A stretch of 64,000 bases of DNA from assembly GCA_949902595.1 (NCBI GenBank), contig CATLDC010000008.1, positions 1 through 64,000 on the forward strand, read 5' to 3'. A program made the translations under genes and the position numbers. Below are positions 15,106-23,200 of this stretch, one piece after another; position 1 is the stretch's first letter, and every line of letters begins with the position of its first letter. The notes beneath the pieces are model-generated. The model did no database searches. It saw only the letters and a list, made by a program, of their open reading frames with translations, and was not told the DNA's origin. The stretch is from an uncultured Candidatus Melainabacteria bacterium (GTDB lineage Bacteria > Cyanobacteriota > Vampirovibrionia > Gastranaerophilales > Gastranaerophilaceae).

Positions 15106-17859
15106 TTAGAGGGTTTTAAAATAATCTTTATTAAAATCCAGCGTATCCTTTGTTGCAACAACTGAGTACACAGGCTTTTGCGTAAACACTTTTGATGCAA
15201 AATCAAGCACGTCCTGTTTTGTAACCTTATCTATTGCATCATAAACCTGGTTCCTGTAGCTTATACCATAAAGCGAGTTCATGCCGGATTCCAGATTCCG
15301 AAGCTTCGAAGCCGAGCCCTCATTCTCCAGAAGCGAAGCCTTGAGAGCGAGCTTGGCATTCTCAAATTCACGCTCCGAAAACTCTCCTGCTCTGAGCAAT
15401 TCTATCTGCCTTTTAAACCCGTTTATTGATTTTTGGACATTATCATAAGAAAACTCACCAATCTCTTTGTTGTCAGTAGTTGTTAAAATATTGCAGCTAA
15501 GCTCGCCGCAATCATGCGCCCTTCCAAGTGATGAATAAACAGAGTAAGCAAGGTGTTCCTTCTCTCTAAGCGTATTAAATAGGCTTGTAGAAAGAATCGT
15601 ATTCATAAGCTTTCCGGCAATGATATCCTTTATATCATTGCTTGCTTTAAACCTGTACACCTGCATAATATCAGCCTGCGAGTTCTTTGTTTCTTTTGTA
15701 AGCACAACACTCTCCGGTGTTTCTTTAAAAAACTCAAGAGGCTTCACAATATTTTTCTTAACAGAAGAAAGCTCAGACGCCTTTTGGATGATTTCACTAC
15801 GAACCTCCTGAATGTGCTCCTGCGGAAGATTAGCAGTTATAATCCCTCTGGAATTATTCAACATATAACTGTGACAGTCTTTCAGGTCATCCAGTGTAAT
15901 GCTGTCAAGGTTTGCAAGTATTTCTTTATAAGAAAACCCGTAAGGGTTATTTTTGCTGTCATAATCGTCATAAAGTACTTGAGCAGTAGACGGAATCCGA
16001 TTCAGGTAGTCTTTTATTCTTGTTTTTGCAATATCCAGATTCTCCTGAGTCAATGCAGGCTTGTAAAGAAGCTCCGCTGCCTTCTCGTACATAAGCGCCC
16101 TGTTTTTGAGACCGCAGTTGCCGTTTACAGACAACCCGTTGCTTCCGACGCCGACACCAAGAGTTATGTTATTTTTTTCTTTGAACCTGTCCAGCTCGTC
16201 TTCTGACATACTTTCTGTTCCCATTGAATAAATCATGTCCAGAAGCTCCAAAACTCCCGCCTTTTTGTTATACGGAACATTTGTTGCAAGCGCAATGTTA
16301 AAGTTTATATTATTGGATCGGGTCTGGTAGAACCCTACATCGTAATTGTTTCCAAGAGTAATCTCCTCAACCTTGTCCATATTTATTGGCTGCCTGTCTT
16401 TACCCTGAAAAGATATGTTTACGTTGTTTTTAGGAGGGTGTACAACTGTAACCGCAGCCTTATTGAGGTCAAAGTATTTTTTCAAACCGGCAGCAACATC
16501 CTCCGCAGTGATTTCGTTTAAAATCTTTTCGGCATTAACAAAAGAATCAAGCTGATTATTCAATACATTGGTGCCAACCAGTGTATTAACTACATCCGAA
16601 TACTCAATCGACTCTTCCAAGGCTCTTGAAAGCTTCTGCTTGATTTCATTCACCTGCTCTTCTGTTGGAAGCTTGATTGTAGAAATCGCATCAAAAATCC
16701 CCTTTAACACCTTTTCTGAGTTCTCTTCCGAGGTCGATGCCGCAAGATAGATAAATTTGTTTGCGTTAGGGTTGGTGCTTATCTTCTCAGAATCAATATA
16801 CGGCATTGCGTTATATTTTTTCAAATTGCCCTCCAAATCACTTGAAGAAGACTTGAGATAAGATTTTGCAATGCCATAGATAAACTTTTCTTTAACATCA
16901 CAGTTTTTTGGCCCCGCAAACCCTAAAATAACACTTGTAGAAACAGCCTTGTCACTCACGAAGTCTTTTCTAACAGTCTTGCTTATTGGCACAAGCCTTT
17001 CTTCAAACTTCTGCCCTTGAGAAGTCTTTCTTGAAGTAAAATTCTTAGCTGCAATTTGGATTGCCTCATCAGGATTAACATCTCCTGTTATTACAAGGTT
17101 CATATTATCAGGCGTGTAATACTTGTTATAATAATCCAGCACATCTTTCCTTGTAAGGTTTTTGATATGCTTTACGCTTCCGCCTACAAGCTCGTCGGCC
17201 GGATTTTTTATACTAAAAAGCGTTCTAACTGTCTGGTCAAGCGCGATTGTTTGCGGGTCATCCAGAATCATGTTGATTTCAGAGCAAACAGGGCCCTTTT
17301 CTTTTTCTATCATAGCATCAGAGAGCTTTAAATCTTCTGTCATGGCTGCGATGATTTTTATCTGTTTTTCCAAATCATTATCGCCCAGCTGCGGCGTGGC
17401 GTTTACATAATCCGTTACAGCATAGTTTGTGCTTGCATTTGCCCATCCGCCCATATCTTCAAGCTTCTTGAACGAATCGCCAACATCAAGCTTCAAATGC
17501 CCGTTTTCTCCGTTTGTTCCGTTGAACGCCATGTGCTCAAGAAAATGGCTTATCCCTTTTATATCAGGAGTTTCGTTTAAAGAGCCAACATTAACATAGT
17601 TCTTCACAACAGCAGGAGAGCCTTCCATTGGAACAATCGTAACCCTGTGCCCGTTTGCAAGCTTGTAGCTGTGTACCTCAAGCCCGTTTGGAAGAACATC
17701 TGTGCGGAGTTTTTTATATGATTGGGGCGTTTTCACCTTAAAATCAGGGGTTACATAGGATAACTCCTTTATTTGGGGTTGATTTTTCTCTTTAGGAGCT
17801 TCGTTTGGAGTTTCGAGCTTAGCTCTAAAGAGCACACTGTTAATGCTGTTAACTTTCAT
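15106..17859 (-). CDS. M16 family zinc metalloprotease
   Basis: A 917-residue protease with two M16 (insulinase/pitrilysin) modules. The inverted zinc motif HFLEH is at residues 105-109, and the distal Glu ligand is in KGPVCSEINMILDD about 75 residues later. The second half is the non-catalytic homologous module. No signal peptide is visible; the N-terminus (MKVNSINSVLFRAKLETPNEA) carries the lineage-type tag. A TATAAT box lies exactly six bases before the ATG at 17859, with an ATG GTT filling the gap, so a leaderless start at 17859 is favoured over 17865. The stop lies 10 bases from the inverted-repeat element. Confidence 0.88.
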   Translation of the reverse strand: MKVNSINSVLFRAKLETPNEAPKEKNQPQIKELSYVTPDFKVKTPQSYKKLRTDVLPNGLEVHSYKLANGHRVTIVPMEGSPAVVKNYVNVGSLNETPDIKGISHFLEHMAFNGTNGENGHLKLDVGDSFKKLEDMGGWANASTNYAVTDYVNATPQLGDNDLEKQIKIIAAMTEDLKLSDAMIEKEKGPVCSEINMILDDPQTIALDQTVRTLFSIKNPADELVGGSVKHIKNLTRKDVLDYYNKYYTPDNMNLVITGDVNPDEAIQIAAKNFTSRKTSQGQKFEERLVPISKTVRKDFVSDKAVSTSVILGFAGPKNCDVKEKFIYGIAKSYLKSSSSDLEGNLKKYNAMPYIDSEKISTNPNANKFIYLAASTSEENSEKVLKGIFDAISTIKLPTEEQVNEIKQKLSRALEESIEYSDVVNTLVGTNVLNNQLDSFVNAEKILNEITAEDVAAGLKKYFDLNKAAVTVVHPPKNNVNISFQGKDRQPINMDKVEEITLGNNYDVGFYQTRSNNINFNIALATNVPYNKKAGVLELLDMIYSMGTESMSEDELDRFKEKNNITLGVGVGSNGLSVNGNCGLKNRALMYEKAAELLYKPALTQENLDIAKTRIKDYLNRIPSTAQVLYDDYDSKNNPYGFSYKEILANLDSITLDDLKDCHSYMLNNSRGIITANLPQEHIQEVRSEIIQKASELSSVKKNIVKPLEFFKETPESVVLTKETKNSQADIMQVYRFKASNDIKDIIAGKLMNTILSTSLFNTLREKEHLAYSVYSSLGRAHDCGELSCNILTTTDNKEIGEFSYDNVQKSINGFKRQIELLRAGEFSEREFENAKLALKASLLENEGSASKLRNLESGMNSLYGISYRNQVYDAIDKVTKQDVLDFASKVFTQKPVYSVVATKDTLDFNKDYFKTL

Positions 17860-17924
17860 AACCATATTATATAAAAAACAAATTCGGGCTAAAAATTGCC
17901 TGTTTGTTAAGAAAAATAAAGGGG

Positions 17925-17947
17925 CGGGACTTAATACCTAAGTCCCG
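17925..17947 (-). terminator. terminator after speD
   Basis: CGGGACTTA (17925-17933) and TAAGTCCCG (17939-17947) form a 9-bp stem with a five-base loop. On the minus strand it is followed by CCCCTTTATTTTTC. Confidence 0.85.
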
Positions 17948-17974
17948 TCGCTTTATAATTTTATTCAAAACTGC

Positions 17975-18433
17975 TTAGTTTTCAAACTGTTCAGCCACTT
18001 CAAACGGCTGTTCAGAGAGTTTAAGAGTTTCTCTATCGATTATACCTCTTTTAAGCTCTGTAAAAGAAGCCTTTTTAGAGTTAAATTTCTTCTTAAGAAA
18101 TTCATATGCAACCTTAGGATCACATTTTGTGCCGCAAGTAAACAAATCTACTGCTGCGTAGCCCAATTCAGGCCATGTGTGGATTGCTAAGTGGCTTTCT
18201 GAAATAATTACAACGCCGCTTACACCGTACGGGTTAAACATATGAAAGCACTTTTGGACGATTGTGGCACCGCACTCAAGAGCCGCTTCAATCATGTACT
18301 TTTCTACTTTATCATTGCTATTTAAAATATTTGGATCACATTCAAAAAATTCTGCCAGAACATGTTGTCCCAAGTTTACTTTGTCCAGGTTTTGCTTTTC
18401 AAGCTCGTCAAGTGAAGATGATACAATTGTCAA
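17975..18433 (-). CDS. speD: S-adenosylmethionine decarboxylase proenzyme
   Basis: A 152-residue proenzyme of the short bacterial AdoMetDC class, which supplies aminopropyl groups for spermidine. It self-cleaves at Glu79-Ser80 within SESHLAIHTWPE; Ser80 becomes the pyruvoyl group. GVSGVVII and LFTCGTKCDPK (proton-donor Cys100) are also family features. The start is TTG at 18433, chosen because AAAGGAGG lies eight bases upstream. An out-of-frame ATG only three bases after that site reads just Met-Asn-stop. No speE is present nearby. Confidence 0.93.
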   Translation of the reverse strand: MTIVSSSLDELEKQNLDKVNLGQHVLAEFFECDPNILNSNDKVEKYMIEAALECGATIVQKCFHMFNPYGVSGVVIISESHLAIHTWPELGYAAVDLFTCGTKCDPKVAYEFLKKKFNSKKASFTELKRGIIDRETLKLSEQPFEVAEQFEN

Positions 18434-18455
18434 TTCATGTGCCTCCTTTGCTACC

Positions 18456-18471
18456 GGTGCGTTGTCACACC
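18456..18471 (-). promoter_or_regulatory. hairpin in the speD leader
   Basis: On the minus strand GGTGTG-ACAA-CGCACC can form a six-pair stem with a four-base loop, about nine bases before the ribosome site. It could influence translation of speD. A TATAAT box lies further upstream on the same strand at about 18495-18500. Confidence 0.35.
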
Positions 18472-18560
18472 AATTATCTTTTTTTACTACGATTATATAT
18501 TACTATAAAAACCGAAAAATTTGTATAATTTACACTTTTTAGACGAGATGTTAAGAGATT

Positions 18561-18589
18561 GTTACATTATTTTTGTTGGATAATATAAT
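18561..18589 (+). promoter_or_regulatory. promoter of the DUF4145 gene
   Basis: GTTACA (18561-18566), 17-base spacer, TATAAT (18584-18589). The -10 box ends one base before the ATG at 18591, so either the start site is unusually close or the overlapping TAATAT (18581-18586) is used. Confidence 0.45.
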
Positions 18590-18590
18590 T

Positions 18591-19223
18591 ATGGCTACAA
18601 ATTTTGACTTCTTAAAACGAATAGACAAACCGCTTTTTGACATAATATCAGAAGCTGAAAAACTATATAGAGACGAGTACTTTGACCAGTGTATGACCCA
18701 GACACGACGCTTTGGAGAAAACGTCTGCAAAAATGTTCTTGGAGCCCGCGCAGAAGGGAATTTTGATAACATGCTCGCAACCCTGAAAGACAAGGGAAAC
18801 AGCTTTGAGCAGGAAAAAGAGTTTATTCAGGATTTGTATTTCCTGAAAAAGCATGGCAACGAATCCGCACACTCTTTGAGGGTAAAGAAAAGTGGCATGG
18901 AAGCACTGGAATGCCTGCAACGCGCATTTGAGGTGGCAATAAACTATTGTGTTTACGCTAAAAAGTCAGATTCAGACATTTTAAAACTTCGATACGATAC
19001 AGAACTTCTTGTTACAGGAGAAAAATCAAAAAAGACTCTTGCGGAGAAATATAAGGAACAAAAAGCAAAATCTAACAAACCAAAACCTGTAAAACAATCA
19101 TATACGATGAATACAAAGACGAAGAAAACAGGGATTTCCTGGTTCTGGATATTTGTTTGCATTTCTTGTGTAATAACAACACTTCTTTTTGCCTCAATGT
19201 TTATCGCAATTAAATTCTTTTGA
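18591..19223 (+). CDS. DUF4145 domain, tail-anchored membrane protein
   Basis: A 210-residue protein. Residues about 10-125 match the DUF4145 pattern: an all-helical domain with YFDQCMTQTRRFGENVCKNVLG, then FLKKHGNESAHS. DUF4145 domains are often found with restriction or nuclease proteins, but here no such partner is adjacent. A Lys-rich linker (about 145-180) leads to a single C-terminal membrane helix (SWFWIFVCISCVITTLLFASM), so the domain should face the cytoplasm. ispE follows after 12 bases with its own promoter. Confidence 0.65.
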   Translation: MATNFDFLKRIDKPLFDIISEAEKLYRDEYFDQCMTQTRRFGENVCKNVLGARAEGNFDNMLATLKDKGNSFEQEKEFIQDLYFLKKHGNESAHSLRVKKSGMEALECLQRAFEVAINYCVYAKKSDSDILKLRYDTELLVTGEKSKKTLAEKYKEQKAKSNKPKPVKQSYTMNTKTKKTGISWFWIFVCISCVITTLLFASMFIAIKFF

Positions 19224-19229
19224 TATAAT
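19224..19229 (+). promoter_or_regulatory. ispE -10 box, leaderless
   Basis: TATAAT at 19224-19229 is followed by six bases and then the ispE ATG at 19236. A weak -35 (TTTATC at 19200) lies 18 bases upstream. There is no ribosome site. Confidence 0.6.
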
Positions 19230-19235
19230 TAAGCT

Positions 19236-20105
19236 ATGAAAAGTATTAGAATAAAATGCCCGGCAAAGATAAATCTGACGCTGGAAGTTGTTAATAAACG
19301 CGAAGACGGATTTCATAATATAAAAAGTATCATGCAGCTTGTAAGCCTGTATGATTATCTTAATATCGAATGCGAGCCTTCTGAAACAGTTCAAATAACA
19401 CTTAGCGGAAACTCGACAGAGATTCCTTACAATGAAAAAAATCTGGTTTACAAGGCTGCCAAACTCTTTTTGGACACAACAGGCATAAATTCTGAAATAA
19501 ATATACACATAGAAAAAAACATCCCGATTGCAGCAGGACTGGCCGGCGGAAGCACGGACGCTGCTGGCACGATTTTCGGGCTGAACGAAGTATTCAACAA
19601 GCCGTTGAACGAACAAGAAATGCATGAGATTTGCGCGCAGCTTGGCTCTGACCTGAATGTTTGCCTCGAAGGCGGATGTGTTTTAGCAACATCAAGAGGT
19701 GAGTGCATCCAAAAACTTGAAACAATCTCCATGCCGGTTACGCTTATCAAGCCAAAAAAATTAGGGATTTCTGCAAAAGAAGCGTACACAAACTACAGCT
19801 TGAAAGAGTTCAAGCCAAAATTAAACAAAACAGAATCAATGCTGGAAGCCTTAAAGGGTTCAGGAGACATAAAGGAATTTTTGTACAATGATTTGGAGTA
19901 CGCGGTTTTTGACAACTATCCGGAGTTGCAGTTCATTAAATCAAGGCTGCCGGAGGCTATCATGTCCGGCTCCGGTTCGACTTATTTTATTCTTGAGAAT
20001 CTCGAGGAGAACATTTTTCCTGATGAGTATGAAGTTATAAGAGGATTAGAGTTCATATCAGAAGGGATTTCTATTGCGAATTGTAACAATTTTGTTATAT
20101 ACTAG
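19236..20105 (+). CDS. ispE: 4-diphosphocytidyl-2-C-methyl-D-erythritol kinase
   Basis: A 289-residue GHMP kinase of the non-mevalonate isoprenoid pathway. It has the N-terminal CPAKINLTLEVVNKREDGFHNI with the catalytic Lys, the ATP loop PIAAGLAGGSTDAAG (about residues 93-107), GSDLNVCLEGG and the late SGSGSTYFIL motif. Length is normal. The mRNA is predicted to be leaderless. Confidence 0.94.
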   Translation: MKSIRIKCPAKINLTLEVVNKREDGFHNIKSIMQLVSLYDYLNIECEPSETVQITLSGNSTEIPYNEKNLVYKAAKLFLDTTGINSEINIHIEKNIPIAAGLAGGSTDAAGTIFGLNEVFNKPLNEQEMHEICAQLGSDLNVCLEGGCVLATSRGECIQKLETISMPVTLIKPKKLGISAKEAYTNYSLKEFKPKLNKTESMLEALKGSGDIKEFLYNDLEYAVFDNYPELQFIKSRLPEAIMSGSGSTYFILENLEENIFPDEYEVIRGLEFISEGISIANCNNFVIY

Positions 20106-20189
20106 CAAATTACTCCCTTTAGAGGTTATATTATGCTATGAGGATATTTATAATATACAGGTGATATCCTTACATGAGGTCTTAGAAAA

Positions 20190-20528
20190 GTGGTAGATAA
20201 CAGGTCTGCAGGTTTTTATGGAATCGGCGGTTCATTCAATTTTAAAAGTGGTGACCCCTCAGGCACTGCTGCAAAAATGAGTCAGGAAAAATACGGCTCT
20301 GAAGCAATGTATCTCCCTCCGGCAGAAGGCGAGGAGGATGGAGATGGCTTCTACAACCAGCCGTTTATTGACCGGAGCGCGCTTCTTAGAGCTACGCTTA
20401 ATTCGCTTGCAATGACAAATGTTGCCTCTGTTTTGAATGCCAAAAAGCACAAAAAAACAGCTAAAGAGATTTTGGATGAAGAAAAAGAAGAGGCCGGTGA
20501 GGAAGAAGAAAGAGAAGAAGAGCATTAA
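20190..20528 (+). CDS. hypothetical protein with acidic tail
   Basis: A 112-residue protein starting at GTG. It has a Gly/Ser-rich N-terminus (GFYGIGGSFNFKSGDPSG), a middle NQPFIDRSALLRATLNSLAMTN helix and a C-terminal run of Glu (DEEKEEAGEEEEREEE). No family recognised. A TATAAT (20149-20154) lies about 36 bases upstream. The start is the weak point of the call. Confidence 0.5.
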   Translation: MVDNRSAGFYGIGGSFNFKSGDPSGTAAKMSQEKYGSEAMYLPPAEGEEDGDGFYNQPFIDRSALLRATLNSLAMTNVASVLNAKKHKKTAKEILDEEKEEAGEEEEREEEH

Positions 20529-20616
20529 TCTTATTTTTCCGGAAACTTTATTTATAGTATAATCTTTTTGAGACGGGGATAAGCGGCAATATAGACCGCA
20601 CGGGGTATAAATCATA

Positions 20617-21288
20617 ATGACAGAAACAAAAAAAACTAACGGAAATAAGTACTCACTAAGAGATGCAGAGTTTTATAACTGCTGGAGACGTATATTTTTA
20701 TTTCTTGTAACAGGCGTTTTTTACATGATAAGATTCAAGCTTGTTTACAGGCTTGAGGTTCACGGAAAAGAAAACATTCCAAAAGACAACAACTTTATCA
20801 TAGCAGCAAACCACCTTTCAACGCTTGACCCTCCGCTTGTTTGCGGAGTTCTTAACCGAGGGGTTGCATATATGGCAAAAAAAGAGCTTTTTGAAAACCC
20901 GTTCATGCGCTGGTGGCTTGACTGGCTCGGAGCATTTGCGGTTGACAGGGAAAAGCTTGGCGTATCCACTATAAAAACGGTTAAAACAATTAAGGAAACC
21001 GGCTGGGTTCTCGGGATTTTCCCGCAGGGCACAAGACAGGAGCCGGGAGAAATAAGCCACATCACCAAAGGGTTTGCTTCTCTTGCTAAGAGCACAAAAT
21101 GCAACATACTTCCTGTTGGGATTACAGGGACACAGGAAGTTAAGCGACTCCCGTTTTCAGGCAAAATCGTTGTAAAAATCGGAGAGGCAATACCTTACTC
21201 TAACAATGTCGATGAGATGGTGACCAAATGGGGAGAAGCCATTCAGGATTTAACCGGATTTAAATATATTGAAAATGCACAAGTATAA
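20617..21288 (+). CDS. plsC: 1-acyl-sn-glycerol-3-phosphate acyltransferase
   Basis: A 223-residue PlsC-type acyltransferase. It has the catalytic NHLSTLD (H-x4-D), the glycerol-phosphate site FPQGTR, and one hydrophobic N-terminal segment (FLFLVTGVFYMIRF). The family converts lysophosphatidate to phosphatidate at the inner membrane. TAGTATAATC (about 20558) suggests a promoter, with a GCGG/CCGC hairpin in the leader. A paralogue follows 17 bases downstream. Confidence 0.85.
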   Translation: MTETKKTNGNKYSLRDAEFYNCWRRIFLFLVTGVFYMIRFKLVYRLEVHGKENIPKDNNFIIAANHLSTLDPPLVCGVLNRGVAYMAKKELFENPFMRWWLDWLGAFAVDREKLGVSTIKTVKTIKETGWVLGIFPQGTRQEPGEISHITKGFASLAKSTKCNILPVGITGTQEVKRLPFSGKIVVKIGEAIPYSNNVDEMVTKWGEAIQDLTGFKYIENAQV

Positions 21289-21305
21289 TTAGGACTGGAA
21301 AATAG

Positions 21306-21986
21306 ATGTTTATTGAAAAAAAGTACAACAGAAGAACCGAAAAAGATTACAATTTTATAAGAACTGCTTTCTACATGGCGTTCGTATCCTTTGTTGTTTT
21401 TCCGATAACAAAGCTCATGTACAATCTTAAGATTGAAGGCAAAGAAAACCTGCCTAAGAGCTCGCGCGTTATTTATGCAGGCAACCATGTCTCATACATT
21501 GACCCGCCTCTAATCTCGCTTGCGGCGCACAAAAACATCGCGTACATGGCAAAACAGGAACTCTTTCAAGACGAAAACAAGCTCTTGAGATTCCTTGTGC
21601 ATACACTGGGTGCATTTGCAGTAAACCGTGAAAAACCAGAAATCGCCACTTTTAAAACCGTTAAATCAGTCTTTAATACAAGCTGGGCACTGGGTATTTT
21701 TCCGCAGGGCAGAATTATCAAAGAACCTGCAATCGAGCACGTACACAAGGGCTTCACGCTTTTTGCAAAGAAATTCCAGGCTGATATTGTGCCTGTTGCA
21801 ATTTGCGGATTCGACGGCTATGCAAAAAAACTATTCGATAAAAATATTACTGTAAAAATCGGAAAACCAATCTCCTACACCCTTGACGAGGACGAAATTG
21901 TAAGAGAGTGGACAAAGCAGATTTGCGAGTTCACAGGTTTCGAAAACAAACTCGAAGAAGCTAAAGAAAAAGCGACTGTTTCTTAA
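21306..21986 (+). CDS. PlsC-like acyltransferase, tandem paralogue
   Basis: A 226-residue paralogue of the preceding protein, with NHVSYID (H-x4-D) and FPQGRIIKEP in place of FPQGTR, so the Thr is replaced by Arg. The hydrophobic segment is TAFYMAFVSFVVFPITKLMY. The tandem pair may differ in acyl or lysolipid choice. Related sequence elsewhere in each protein (YMAK-ELF, GAFAV-RE) shows a duplication. Confidence 0.8.
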   Translation: MFIEKKYNRRTEKDYNFIRTAFYMAFVSFVVFPITKLMYNLKIEGKENLPKSSRVIYAGNHVSYIDPPLISLAAHKNIAYMAKQELFQDENKLLRFLVHTLGAFAVNREKPEIATFKTVKSVFNTSWALGIFPQGRIIKEPAIEHVHKGFTLFAKKFQADIVPVAICGFDGYAKKLFDKNITVKIGKPISYTLDEDEIVREWTKQICEFTGFENKLEEAKEKATVS

Positions 21987-22072
21987 TAAAACTTAATATT
22001 TGGTAAAAATTAAGCAATTTTTGCTCTTGAGTAGTTTTAATAGGTTTGCACACAAAAGAAGGTTTGAAAAAA

Positions 22073-23200
22073 ATGAATATCCCGAAAATCTCAGTCTTGA
22101 ATTTTGCCCGCCCTGTTAAAAACGACGATACAGGACTTGCTCCTGCTTCTAGGTTTGGATTGACAATGGCTAAGCCATTGTCAAAGGATACTGTATCCTT
22201 TGCAGGGACAGTCAAAAGCATGGGCAGCCGAAAGGATGCGATTACAATGAAGCTTGCCAAGGCAGTGCATGATGAGGCCAAGGAAGCGCTCACTTTTTGG
22301 GAATCAAAGCTTCGTCCTTACCTTAACGACCTTGAAGTCATAACAAACCCTGCTAATCCTATTGAGAGCATTTCAGCAAGAGCAAAAGAGCCAATTTCTA
22401 TCGTTGAAAAGGCTGTTACAAGAGGCTGGAATAACAAGGAAGAAATCAAAAAAGGAATGACTGACCTTGCGGGGATGAAAATTATAATGCGTGACGGGTC
22501 AAAGGAAGAAGTCAACAAAGTTATTGACAGTCTTGTTGATTATGTTAAAGAAACCGGTGCAAGAATTGTTGAGATTGAAAACAAGCGTCCGCTTCCTGTA
22601 TACAACCAGTATGGTGAAATTGCAAAGAGCTATGATTACGCAGCTCCTATGTATCTTGCCAAGCTTCAAAAAGTTGCCTCCAAGAATGTTGGCAAAGAAA
22701 TCAGGTATGTTGATGAGAACACTCCGACAAATTACATGGCAATCCATATTCTAACCGAGCTTCCTAACGGAATCACAGGCGAGCTTCAAATCATGGGGCA
22801 TGATGTTGCGGCATTAAAAGAGCTTGAGGATATGTGTTACAAAATCAAGAACGGAAAGAACCTTCCAAAGAAATATGCTTCCATGGAGAAATATTTTACG
22901 TCGCTAAAACCGCCTGTAAAACCTGAATCAGGCTTAGAAGATGCTGAATACAAATCAGCTTTAGAGAAATTTGAATTTGTAAAAGACGAGCATCTTAAAT
23001 ACACTCAAGAAGCATACCTTGTACAGCGTGCAAAAGAACCGCGTACGTACAGTTCTCGCAGAAAGCAAAAGGATACATTCCTTGAGATACCTAAGTATCT
23101 CCCGCAAGAGCTGGATTTCAACAATCTGCATGAATTAAAAATCAAATGCGATGCTGAAGACGCTGCTCTGAAAAAAGCAGCAGCCAAGAAGAAAAAATAA
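22073..23200 (+). CDS. RelA/SpoT-like synthetase domain protein
   Basis: A 375-residue protein. Residues about 65-250 read as a RelA/SpoT nucleotidyltransferase fold. R103-x-K105-x3-S109-x3-K113 matches the ATP-binding motif, and D131 in TDLAGMKIIM matches the metal-binding Asp of the YD-x-x-A-x-R strand (with Lys in place of Arg). Y221 and H225 in NYMAIHI match GYxSxH, and E237-x-Q239 matches ExQ. There is no HD, TGS or ACT domain. The N-terminus carries the lineage tag TVSFAGT. The ATG at 22073 has AGAAGG upstream. It ends tail to tail, with no gap, against the bifunctional Rel gene. A pppGpp or pGpp synthetase activity is inferred. Confidence 0.7.
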   Translation: MNIPKISVLNFARPVKNDDTGLAPASRFGLTMAKPLSKDTVSFAGTVKSMGSRKDAITMKLAKAVHDEAKEALTFWESKLRPYLNDLEVITNPANPIESISARAKEPISIVEKAVTRGWNNKEEIKKGMTDLAGMKIIMRDGSKEEVNKVIDSLVDYVKETGARIVEIENKRPLPVYNQYGEIAKSYDYAAPMYLAKLQKVASKNVGKEIRYVDENTPTNYMAIHILTELPNGITGELQIMGHDVAALKELEDMCYKIKNGKNLPKKYASMEKYFTSLKPPVKPESGLEDAEYKSALEKFEFVKDEHLKYTQEAYLVQRAKEPRTYSSRRKQKDTFLEIPKYLPQELDFNNLHELKIKCDAEDAALKKAAAKKKK

